Shown here: positions 1 to 6,198 of the stretch, one piece after another
How the letters are laid out: each line of letters starts with the position of its first letter
Position numbering within the stretch: the stretch's first letter is position 1
Assembly: GCA_030692905.1 (NCBI GenBank)
Contig: JAUYBT010000003.1
Span: forward strand, 1-7,920
DNA: 7,920 bases
Source of the DNA: Bacteroidales bacterium
GTDB taxonomy: Bacteria > Bacteroidota > Bacteroidia > Bacteroidales > VadinHA17
Reading direction: 5' to 3'
Notes under the pieces: generated by a model
The model's input: the letters and a program-made list of their open reading frames with translations, nothing else
Databases searched by the model: none
Told to the model about the DNA's origin: nothing
Made by a program: the position numbers and the translations under genes

Positions 1-209
1 ATTGATGCAACTTCATCCCTTTTCCTGACATCGAAATTCAGCGACAGGACTTTAATCTTTCCGTAAGAGAGAAGTTCTTTTTCCAGTTCATCCAGTCTCT
101 CTTTCCTTCTGCCGGTTATTATAATGTTATATCCGTTTTTAGCAAATCGCACAGCAGTTGCCTGTCCAAAACCTGCCGTTGCACCGGTTATCATAATTGT
201 CTTTTCCAT
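1..209 (-). CDS. Short-chain dehydrogenase/reductase (SDR), N-terminal part, cut by window edge
   Basis: This is the first 69 codons of a classical SDR oxidoreductase, read leftward off the window edge. The start is ATG at 209-207. A Rossmann nucleotide-binding motif of the TGxxxGxG type (TGATAGFG) lies at residues 8-15, after a first beta strand (TIMI). A second strand (NIIIT) ends in GRR at residues 33-35; basic residues here usually mean NADP(H) rather than NAD(H). A FDV motif at 59-61 fits the acidic residue that contacts adenine. The start resembles YdfG-like 3-hydroxyacid dehydrogenases, but the catalytic YxxxK lies outside the window, so the substrate cannot be assigned. It is divergent from menG with a 64-bp gap. 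No clear Shine-Dalgarno or TAnnTTTG box was found on its strand. Confidence 0.88.
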   Translation of the reverse strand, partial: MEKTIMITGATAGFGQATAVRFAKNGYNIIITGRRKERLDELEKELLSYGKIKVLSLNFDVRKRDEVAS

Positions 210-229
210 CTTATTTTGATTGAAGTTTC

Positions 230-258
230 TTGCTTGTAAAAATAGAAATTTATCTTTG
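230..258 (+). promoter_or_regulatory. Bacteroidota-type promoter of menG
   Basis: TATCTTTG at 251-258 matches the Bacteroidota -7 consensus TAnnTTTG exactly. A TTG at 230-232 lies 18 bp upstream as a -33 element. Transcription would begin about 7 bp after the box, near 265, leaving a leader of roughly 9 nt before the ATG at 274. This position argues against a longer frame starting at TTG 220, which lies upstream of the promoter. Confidence 0.6.
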
Positions 259-273
259 CGTTTTAATTTTCTC

Positions 274-1008
274 ATGGAAAATCAGCTTCATAAATTGAAA
301 GAAGACAAGAAAGCCGATGTTGAATCGATGTTCGATTCTATAGCCTGGAGATACGATTTTCTTAATCATTTTTTATCATTTGGTATTGACCGCCTCTGGA
401 GAAGGAGAGCAATCAGGATTATCTCAAAATCTTATAAAAATCCTCATATTCTTGATGTTGCAACGGGTACGGGCGATCTGGCAATTGCTGCAATGAAACT
501 CAACCCCTCTAAAATTACAGGTATTGATATATCTCAAAAGATGCTGGAGATAGGGAAAGTGAAGATTGATAGAAAAGGCTTTTCCGGGAAGATAGAATTG
601 ATACCAGGCGATTCAGAGAAAATACCTTTTGGAGATAATGTTTTTGATGTAGCCATGGTGGCATTCGGAGTAAGGAATTTTTCAGATCCCCTGAAAGGAC
701 TATCCGAAATGAATAGAGTGATCCGCAATGAAGGTTTGATTATGGTGCTTGAATTCTCTAAACCATCAGGTTTCCCCTTCCGACCGGTTTATAATTTCTA
801 TTTCAGGAATATCCTTCCGTTTTTCGGAAAACTATTTTCAAAAGACAAGGCAGCTTACAGCTATTTACACGATTCGGTTATGAAATTTCCGGATAATGAT
901 GAGTTCCTTAAATTACTTGCTCTTGCCGGTTTCTCTGAAACCCGGCAGATAAAACTGACAGGCGGAGTGGCAAGTATTTATACCGGTATCAAATTATCAA
1001 CGCAATAA
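274..1008 (+). CDS. menG: Demethylmenaquinone methyltransferase (MenG/UbiE)
   Basis: This 244-residue enzyme would use S-adenosylmethionine to methylate demethylmenaquinone, the last step of menaquinone synthesis, at the cytoplasmic side of the membrane. Family signatures are clear. They are YDFLNHFLSFGIDRLWRR at residues 27-44, SAM motif I (DVATGTGDLA, 61-70), the acidic GID at 83-85, PFGDNVFD followed by AFGVRNFSDP (118-139), MNRVIRNEG at 146-154, and YLHDSVMKFPDNDEF near 197-211. The C-terminus has LTGGVASIYTG (228-238). Length is usual for the family. The same frame stays open back to TTG 220, but ATG 274 is preferred because that is where homology starts and the promoter box lies at 251-258. 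It is followed directly by the PorT-like gene. Bacteroidota use menaquinone, so menG is a better name than ubiE. Confidence 0.96.
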   Translation: MENQLHKLKEDKKADVESMFDSIAWRYDFLNHFLSFGIDRLWRRRAIRIISKSYKNPHILDVATGTGDLAIAAMKLNPSKITGIDISQKMLEIGKVKIDRKGFSGKIELIPGDSEKIPFGDNVFDVAMVAFGVRNFSDPLKGLSEMNRVIRNEGLIMVLEFSKPSGFPFRPVYNFYFRNILPFFGKLFSKDKAAYSYLHDSVMKFPDNDEFLKLLALAGFSETRQIKLTGGVASIYTGIKLSTQ

Positions 1009-1065
1009 TTGGAATTCAAACCAGTTTATTATCTTGTATCGTTAAATCAAAAATTTCACAGAAGG

Positions 1066-1785
1066 TTGAAAAGAAGAATTACCTATATTGTATTATCGCT
1101 CATATTTCTGATGATCCATGTCAGTTCATCCGGGCAGAAGCAGAAACCGAAAAACGAATCATGGTACGATGAGAGGCTCCTGCACTTCGGATTCAGTCTG
1201 GGGTTAAATACAATGGATTTTAATATTACTCCTTCGCGATTCTCTCTCGATTCCACTTATCTCTATCCCGAGGTGAGTAACCTCATGCCGGGTATCAATA
1301 TTCAGATAGTTACCGATCTGAGACCAGGTAAATATTTTGACATCAGATTTTTACCTGGCTTATCCTTAGGACAGAGATATATAAGGTTCTACAGAATAGA
1401 CCCCAGAAAAGACCCCAACTTAAAACCGATCTTTGATAATCAGCAAAGACTCGGATCATCATTTCTTGAGTTTCCACTGCTGCTTAAATTTAAAGGCGAC
1501 AGATTGAATAATGTCAGGCCTTATGTAATCGGAGGTTTTAACTACCGGTATGACCTGGCGAAAGAAAATAATGGCATCAAACTTAAACGATCTGGTTTTT
1601 ATTATGAACTGGGAGCCGGTCTCGATTTTTACCTTACATATTTTAAACTTTCAGTCGAGTTGAAGATGTCTAACGGGATAGGTGATGTACTTGACAGGAA
1701 CGCTGTTCCATTGAATCCCCAATACTTAGATGCCATAAAAAATATGAAGTCGCAGATATGGGTTCTGGCTTTTCATTTTGAATAA
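1066..1785 (+). CDS. porT: PorT-like outer-membrane protein, type IX secretion/gliding
   Basis: The product is a predicted 239-residue exported beta-barrel protein of the PorT/SprT family, needed in Bacteroidota for type IX secretion of proteins across the outer membrane. From TTG 1066 the protein opens with MKRR, a hydrophobic stretch (residues 5-19) and a likely cleavage site around SSG-Q at 22-24, a good signal peptide. The mature part shows alternating-residue strands and family-like stretches: LHFGFSLGLNTMDF (39-52), the FDIRFLPGLSLGQR segment (91-104) and FLEFPLLLKFK...RLNNVRPYVIGG (133-157). It ends in aromatic FHFE. The frame is open back to TTG 1009, immediately after the menG stop, which would add 19 residues before the signal peptide; 1066 is my preferred start but this is uncertain. 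No ATG fits. It sits between menG and the flavoprotein, probably co-transcribed. Confidence 0.82.
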   Translation: MKRRITYIVLSLIFLMIHVSSSGQKQKPKNESWYDERLLHFGFSLGLNTMDFNITPSRFSLDSTYLYPEVSNLMPGINIQIVTDLRPGKYFDIRFLPGLSLGQRYIRFYRIDPRKDPNLKPIFDNQQRLGSSFLEFPLLLKFKGDRLNNVRPYVIGGFNYRYDLAKENNGIKLKRSGFYYELGAGLDFYLTYFKLSVELKMSNGIGDVLDRNAVPLNPQYLDAIKNMKSQIWVLAFHFE

Positions 1786-1787
1786 AA

Positions 1788-3344
1788 ATGGTGAAACAGA
1801 TCCAGATAAATCTTAATCCTGCAGCAGCAGCCGATGAAGCTGCAATCAGGAAGATTTCAGCATCGCTCGCAGGAATAAACCAATCAGAGATTTCTTCTGT
1901 AAGAGTTATTAAGCGGTCGGTTGATGCACGAAAGAAAAACATCCGCGTTAATCTTACTGTAGAAGTTTTTTCAGGTGAAGATTCTGCTATACCTGCAATC
2001 AGTCCGTTTATTCCCGTTGAAGTTTCCCTGAAGAGAGAAGTCATCATTGTTGGTGCCGGACCGGCGGGCCTCTTTGCCGCCCTCCGTTTGATAGAGCTGG
2101 GGATACGTCCGGTAATAATTGAAAGAGGACGCGATGTATCGTCCCGTAAAATGGATATTGCCAGAATAAGCCGCGAACAGATTGTTGATCCTGATAGTAA
2201 TTATTGCTTTGGTGAAGGTGGTGCCGGAACCTATACTGACGGTAAGCTTTATACACGATCGAAAAAAAGAGGAGACAATACACGAGTTCTGGAACTGCTT
2301 TGCTTTCATGGAGCTAATGAGAATATAATGTATGAGGCTCATCCTCATCTTGGTACGGATAAGCTGCCGGGCATAATCTCTAATATCCGGAAATCGATAC
2401 TTGATGCCGGAGGTCAGTTCATTCTCGAAAAGAAAGTTACTGATCTGATAATTGAAGGTGATTCAATTAAGGGAGTTGTTACATCGGATAATGAAAAATA
2501 CCAATCTCCGTATGTTATTCTTGCAACGGGCCATTCTGCAAGAGATATTTATGATATTTGCCGTAACCGGGGTGTGGAGCTCGGGATGAAACCATTCGCT
2601 ATGGGAGTAAGGGTTGAGCATCCCCAGGAGTTAATCGACAGGATCCAATACCACGGTAATTCAAGAGGAGAATTTTTGCCCGCAGCTTCATATAATCTTG
2701 CGAAACAGGTAGATGGAAGGGGAGTCTATTCTTTTTGTATGTGTCCGGGAGGATTCATAGTACCTTCTGCCACGGCACAGGAAGAGGTGGTTGTAAACGG
2801 AATGTCGCCATCAGGAAGAAATTCTCCTTATGCCAATTCCGGAATAGTAGTTGAAATAAAACCTGAAGACCTCATTAAGTATAGTAGTTTTGGTGAAATG
2901 GCTGGTCTTGAATTTCAAAAAGAACTTGAACGTGAAGCCTGGAAGAACGGGGGATATACACAAAGAGCTCCTGCACAACGCCTTGCTGATTTTGTTTCGG
3001 GAGAGACATCCGGTTCACTACCCAAAGTATCATATTTTCCTGGAGTGACCTCTTCTCCGCTTCATAACTGGCTTCCAAAAGCAATAGGCAGGCGCCTCAG
3101 GGATGGGTTCAGACTATTCGGACATCTGATGAACGGTTACCTGACAAACGAGGCTGTTGTCCTTGCAGTTGAGTCGCGAACATCCTCTCCCATACGGATT
3201 CCAAGAGACCCTGAAAAACTTGATCATGTAAAAATAAGTGGTTTATATCCTTGCGGTGAAGGATCGGGATATGCCGGGGGTATTGTATCCTCCGCAGTTG
3301 ACGGAATAAGAGCTGCTGAGGCAATAGCCAAAAATTGTCTTTAG
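1788..3344 (+). CDS. FAD-dependent dehydrogenase, COG2509-like
   Basis: This 518-residue cytoplasmic flavoprotein is of the kind usually annotated NAD(P)/FAD-dependent oxidoreductase. Residues 1-80 form a separate alpha/beta domain typical of this family. The FAD-binding GxGxxG (GAGPAG, 89-94) then follows, with an acidic-basic end to the second strand (IIERGRD, 110-116). The stretch YCFGEGGAGTYTDGKLYTR at 139-157 is a strong family mark. An ATG motif (VILATGHSARD) lies at 243-253, and GLYPCGEGSGYAGGIVSSA at 485-503 is the C-terminal FAD-contacting loop. The reaction and substrate are unknown for the family; there is no transmembrane segment. ATG 1788 follows the PorT stop by 2 nt, which suggests co-transcription with menG and porT. 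Functional linkage to either is not shown by sequence. Confidence 0.92.
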   Translation: MVKQIQINLNPAAAADEAAIRKISASLAGINQSEISSVRVIKRSVDARKKNIRVNLTVEVFSGEDSAIPAISPFIPVEVSLKREVIIVGAGPAGLFAALRLIELGIRPVIIERGRDVSSRKMDIARISREQIVDPDSNYCFGEGGAGTYTDGKLYTRSKKRGDNTRVLELLCFHGANENIMYEAHPHLGTDKLPGIISNIRKSILDAGGQFILEKKVTDLIIEGDSIKGVVTSDNEKYQSPYVILATGHSARDIYDICRNRGVELGMKPFAMGVRVEHPQELIDRIQYHGNSRGEFLPAASYNLAKQVDGRGVYSFCMCPGGFIVPSATAQEEVVVNGMSPSGRNSPYANSGIVVEIKPEDLIKYSSFGEMAGLEFQKELEREAWKNGGYTQRAPAQRLADFVSGETSGSLPKVSYFPGVTSSPLHNWLPKAIGRRLRDGFRLFGHLMNGYLTNEAVVLAVESRTSSPIRIPRDPEKLDHVKISGLYPCGEGSGYAGGIVSSAVDGIRAAEAIAKNCL

Positions 3345-3403
3345 ATTCTTAGAGTAGTTTAATCCGATCTGATCTTAAATATTCATTTATTTCCCAGATA
3401 TTG

Positions 3404-3413
3404 TATAGATTTG
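3404..3413 (+). promoter_or_regulatory. -7 promoter box upstream of the LytTR gene
   Basis: TATAGATTTG contains the Bacteroidota -7 consensus TAnnTTTG (TAGATTTG, 3406-3413), 17 nt before the ATG at 3431. No convincing TTG is found 18-21 bp upstream, only a T-rich stretch near 3384-3391, so the -33 element is weak. The same 10 bases recur at 4394-4403 before the next transcription unit. Confidence 0.45.
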
Positions 3414-3430
3414 TCTATAAGTAATTTGTA

Positions 3431-4261
3431 ATGGTAAACCCATTTAAAAAACCATTTAAGGAGGTGGAGACACCCAGAGATAAGTTTGTTTCAATTCTTA
3501 TTTTTGGACTATTCATCTTCCTGTTCCTGTTCTTTTTTAAGCCGTTCGGCTTGGCTCAGTTAAAGCCAATCCATCTGTTTTTTGTTACATTAGGCTTTGG
3601 TTTAGTAACTACATTTTTGCTTTTTGTTTTTAAGTATCTAATTGAACCGGTTGTCACTAAAGGTAATTGGACCCTTGGAAAAAGTATTCTTTGGGACATT
3701 TTAATAGCATCAGGTATAGGTGCTGCAAACTACTTTTATATCTGTTTAATCTTTCCCCAGATATTTGTTTTTAAATATCTTTTGTACTTTGTCTGGACTG
3801 CCATCCTTGTTGGAAGTATTCCTGTTACAATAAGTTATATTGTTACATTCAACAAAATTTACAAAACTGCCTTAAAAGAGGCTGCTATTCCCACTGAAGA
3901 GATTTTATGGGAAAGTGAAGTTATTATACGGGCAGGTAACCCAAAGAATGAGTTAAAATGTAATCCTAAGAAAATTGCCTATCTCTGCTCAAATGACAAT
4001 TATGTAACAATTGTTACAATGAAGGGAGATACTCAGCACAAAACAACTATCCGGGGAACACTTAAATCTGCAGAATCAGAGCTCAGGAAAAATAGCAGGT
4101 TTCTGAGATGTCATAAATGTTATATCGTGAATCTGGATTTTGTTGACAGGCTGACAGGTCATAATCAGAATATGAAAATCAGACTCTTACCTTTCGGAAA
4201 TGAGATTCCTGTCTCCCGTTCAAAGGTCGATCTGGTAAATAAAAGGACAAAAAAAAGCTGA
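3431..4261 (+). CDS. Membrane-anchored LytTR-family transcriptional regulator
   Basis: This 276-residue protein has a membrane domain joined to a DNA-binding domain. Four hydrophobic helices are visible at about residues 19-41, 47-70, 85-108 and 113-140. A linker of about 35 residues leads to a LytTR domain (about 178-273). Its marks are KKIAYLCSNDNYVTI (180-194), RFLRCHKCYIVNLDFVDRL (223-241, matching the family R.H+.YIVN signature) and IPVSRSK near 259-265. There is no response-regulator receiver domain and no histidine kinase next to it, so the signal may be sensed by the membrane part directly or come from an unlinked partner. LytTR proteins bind paired direct repeats upstream of promoters. 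It starts at ATG 3431 without a visible Shine-Dalgarno. The thiol/Fe-S unit lies 157 bp downstream on the same strand, a plausible target. Confidence 0.9.
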   Translation: MVNPFKKPFKEVETPRDKFVSILIFGLFIFLFLFFFKPFGLAQLKPIHLFFVTLGFGLVTTFLLFVFKYLIEPVVTKGNWTLGKSILWDILIASGIGAANYFYICLIFPQIFVFKYLLYFVWTAILVGSIPVTISYIVTFNKIYKTALKEAAIPTEEILWESEVIIRAGNPKNELKCNPKKIAYLCSNDNYVTIVTMKGDTQHKTTIRGTLKSAESELRKNSRFLRCHKCYIVNLDFVDRLTGHNQNMKIRLLPFGNEIPVSRSKVDLVNKRTKKS

Positions 4262-4349
4262 TTATTTTCTCATTTATTCCTTAGAAATATTATCCGTTTA
4301 TCCCTGATTTTAGCAATTCACCCCTGACAGCTATCCTATCACCACAAAT

Positions 4350-4371
4350 GCCGATAGTTGGCCACTTTTTT
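4350..4371 (+). terminator. Weak candidate terminator after the LytTR gene
   Basis: A 5-bp stem (GCCGA pairing with TTGGC, one G-T pair) with a 3-nt loop spans 4350-4362. It is followed by CACTTTTTT to 4371. The stem is short and the T-run begins four bases after it, so this may be chance. It would separate the LytTR transcript from the next promoter (4373-4403). Confidence 0.25.
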
Positions 4372-4372
4372 C

Positions 4373-4403
4373 TTGAAGCTCCATGTAAGACGATATAGAT
4401 TTG
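4373..4403 (+). promoter_or_regulatory. Bacteroidota-type promoter of the thiol/Fe-S unit
   Basis: TAGATTTG at 4396-4403 matches the -7 consensus TAnnTTTG exactly, and TTG at 4373-4375 lies 20 bp upstream as the -33 element, inside the usual spacing range. The box ends 15 nt before the ATG at 4419, implying a leader of about 8-9 nt. A frame-compatible TTG at 4401 lies inside the box and so cannot be the start of a transcript made here. The preceding bases give a 10-bp core identical to that at 3404-3413. Confidence 0.65.
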
Positions 4404-4418
4404 CAGAAAAAAGAGCTC

Positions 4419-5042
4419 ATGACAGATTCGTTGATACTTGGTTTAAGCAGTGGTTCATCCTGTCTTGTAACATGCGGAATGGTAATGTTCCCATACCTTA
4501 TGGCAGGATCGGCAGGTGTAAAGAGAATTGCCATTGACCTTTCTCTCTTTTTATTAACCAGGCTTGTAATTTATTTCATCCTGGCAACATTAGCATGGTA
4601 TTTTGGCCAGGCATTATTCAGCAATCAGGTTGTGAGAAATGTAGTTCCTGGTATACTATATATTGTATTTGCAGTGATGCTGGTCTGGTACAGCATCAGC
4701 AAAAATCGCAATCAGGAGTGTCCCGCAAAAATTGTAAAGACAGTTAATAATCACAGGCTTGTTCCAATCTTTCTTGGAATAGTAAACAGTCTTGGATTTT
4801 GTCCTGCCTTATTTATTATTCTTACAAAAGGTGCTACACAGGGAACACTCATTCAGAGCTATATAGCCTTTCTGGCATTTTTCATCGGGTCTTCCATCTG
4901 GTTTTTGCCATTGCCTCTGGCAGGAAAAATAAGAAAAAAGGAGGTACTTAAAACCATTGGCATTCTTGCCACCGGACTTGCAGGTATAATTTTTATGATA
5001 AAAGGTATAACTAATTTAATCGGAGGAATAATTAATGGATAA
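4419..5042 (+). CDS. DsbD/CcdA-like thiol membrane protein (TauE/SafE or UreH-type)
   Basis: This 207-residue protein has about six membrane helices and is of the kind annotated as sulfite exporter TauE/SafE family or cytochrome c biogenesis transmembrane (DsbD_2/UreH-like). Two internal repeats each carry a cysteine element. Helix 1 has GLSSGSSCLVTCG (8-20, Cys15 and Cys19), and the fourth helix region has NSLGFCPAL (123-131, Cys128). This resembles the paired cysteines that DsbD and CcdA use to pass thiol electrons across the membrane. A further Cys101 lies in the mid loop. No thioredoxin or periplasmic domain is attached, so any redox partner must be separate. The start is ATG 4419, since the TTG at 4401 overlaps the promoter box. 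Its end overlaps the next start by 8 bp, which implies translational coupling. Redox transfer is an inference; metal or sulfur-compound transport is the alternative. Confidence 0.8.
   Translation: MTDSLILGLSSGSSCLVTCGMVMFPYLMAGSAGVKRIAIDLSLFLLTRLVIYFILATLAWYFGQALFSNQVVRNVVPGILYIVFAVMLVWYSISKNRNQECPAKIVKTVNNHRLVPIFLGIVNSLGFCPALFIILTKGATQGTLIQSYIAFLAFFIGSSIWFLPLPLAGKIRKKEVLKTIGILATGLAGIIFMIKGITNLIGGIING
5022..5026 (+). promoter_or_regulatory. Strong Shine-Dalgarno of the membrane ferredoxin gene
   Basis: GGAGG lies 8 nt before ATG 5035, inside the end of the preceding coding region. It fixes this start and is unusual here, because the other genes in the window lack a clear Shine-Dalgarno sequence. 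Confidence 0.7.
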
Positions 5043-6186
5043 CGCTTTAACAAGTTCAGGTATGAAGAAATCTTTCGGAAGATCTCTTCTTTATACTCTA
5101 CCTATGTTCCTGATTACATTTATGTTCATGACAGGAGGACGTCCGGATTTTTCAAGGCCGGCCTCTGCGCTGGCAATGGTAGTTACTTTTTTATTAGTGA
5201 ATATTCTGTATTTCCTTATGCATTATACGGGAAAAACAGACAAGCTCAGGGCAATCCTGTTTATTATTTTCGCATTGTCTCTCTCGTTTACCCTCATAAA
5301 CAACATGCTGGAAACGAGAAACTCTATGTCCTTTTCGCAGGCTGACATCCTTGAGTGTAAAATTCCTTTCTGCCATCTGGTAATCCCTATGATGATCCTT
5401 CCGGCTGCATTTACGAATTCAATTATTTTCCCAGGGTCCATTATTGGTGGTTTTGCAAATATCGCATCAATGGTTGTCCTTTGGCTTGTTGCTACACTGG
5501 TACTTGGAAGAGGCTTCTGCAGTTGGGGATGCTTCTACGGTGGATGGGATGATGGTTTTTCCAGGATCAGAAAAAAGCCGGCAATTAAAAAGATAAGCGA
5601 GATATGGAAATGGATGCCATTTGCAGTTCTTATAATGGTTTCTCTAACCGCTGCCTTGTCGCTGATACCCACATATTGTGACTGGATTTGCCCATTCAAG
5701 GCAGTTACTGAATTTGAGCAGGTTACTTCAGTTGAATCTGCAACCAAAGCCGTAATATTTGTCTCCCTTTTTGCAGGGCTGGTAGTGGTTCTGCCGGTAC
5801 TGACAAGGAAAAGGACACAATGCAGTTTTCTATGTCCGCTTGGAGCCATTAACACAGTTTCAAACAAAGTTACCCCTTTTACAATTAAGATTGATAAGAA
5901 AGCATGCACTGAGTGTTTCAAATGTGTTGAGGTATGTCCTTTATTTGCTCTTAGCACTGAAGGAATTAAAGAGGGCAAGGTATCGGTATTTTGCAGTAAA
6001 TGTGGAAAATGCGTCGATGCCTGTTCAAAAAATGCGATACATTTCGGAATAAAAGGGGTCCCTTCCGGCACAATGAAGAACTTTTCAAGAAATCTTTTTC
6101 TGTTTGTCTCATTCCTTTTTATGTCGGTTTTTTCCGCAGGATCAATAATAAACAGTTTACAGAGTTTACTTAACCTCATCTTTTAA
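5035..6186 (+). CDS. Polytopic NapH/NosR-like 4Fe-4S membrane protein
   Basis: This 383-residue membrane protein has about six or seven hydrophobic helices, near residues 17-34, 44-63, 71-90, 114-157, 193-211, 238-256 and 351-371. Two classical 4Fe-4S sites follow one another: CxxCxxCxxxCP at 291-302 and CxxCxxCxxxC at 320-330, the second with Ser in place of Pro. Upstream are three CxxxC pairs at or near helix ends: Cys162/166, Cys215/219 (then Pro) and Cys263/267 (then Pro), plus Cys108/113. NapH, NosR and CcoG-type proteins have CxxxCP motifs plus ferredoxin sites and take part in electron transfer from quinol or for metal-centre assembly. The start is fixed by a good Shine-Dalgarno. It overlaps the thiol protein upstream and is 12 bp from the small exported protein downstream. 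The exact donor and acceptor are unknown. Confidence 0.87.
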   Translation: MDNALTSSGMKKSFGRSLLYTLPMFLITFMFMTGGRPDFSRPASALAMVVTFLLVNILYFLMHYTGKTDKLRAILFIIFALSLSFTLINNMLETRNSMSFSQADILECKIPFCHLVIPMMILPAAFTNSIIFPGSIIGGFANIASMVVLWLVATLVLGRGFCSWGCFYGGWDDGFSRIRKKPAIKKISEIWKWMPFAVLIMVSLTAALSLIPTYCDWICPFKAVTEFEQVTSVESATKAVIFVSLFAGLVVVLPVLTRKRTQCSFLCPLGAINTVSNKVTPFTIKIDKKACTECFKCVEVCPLFALSTEGIKEGKVSVFCSKCGKCVDACSKNAIHFGIKGVPSGTMKNFSRNLFLFVSFLFMSVFSAGSIINSLQSLLNLIF

Positions 6187-6198
6187 ATATTCTATAAA

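Noticed and set aside
220..273. Extended N-terminus of MenG from TTG 220
   Set aside because: The added residues lie outside the family homology and would place the start codon upstream of the TATCTTTG promoter box.
1670..2348. Two overlapping minus-strand open frames of 125 codons each (1670-2047 and 1971-2348)
   Set aside because: They are antisense to the PorT-like gene end and the flavoprotein, show no family likeness, and cross functional motifs of the real genes.
3345..3403. Search for a terminator after the flavoprotein gene
   Set aside because: The GATC repeats around 3365-3374 form only a tiny palindrome, and no stable stem with a T-run was found.
4401..4418. TTG 4401 as start of the DsbD/CcdA-like gene
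   Set aside because: It lies within the -7 box at 4396-4403; ATG 4419 gives a normal first helix.
4331..4534. Minus-strand open frame of 67 codons covering the gap upstream of the redox unit
   Set aside because: It runs through the promoter and into the coding region of the DsbD/CcdA-like gene and has no recognisable features.
5535..6179. Long open frame of 214 codons on the minus strand opposite the Fe-S membrane protein
   Set aside because: It lies wholly antisense to a gene with clear ferredoxin motifs, shows no recognisable domain, and has a composition typical of a mirrored frame.
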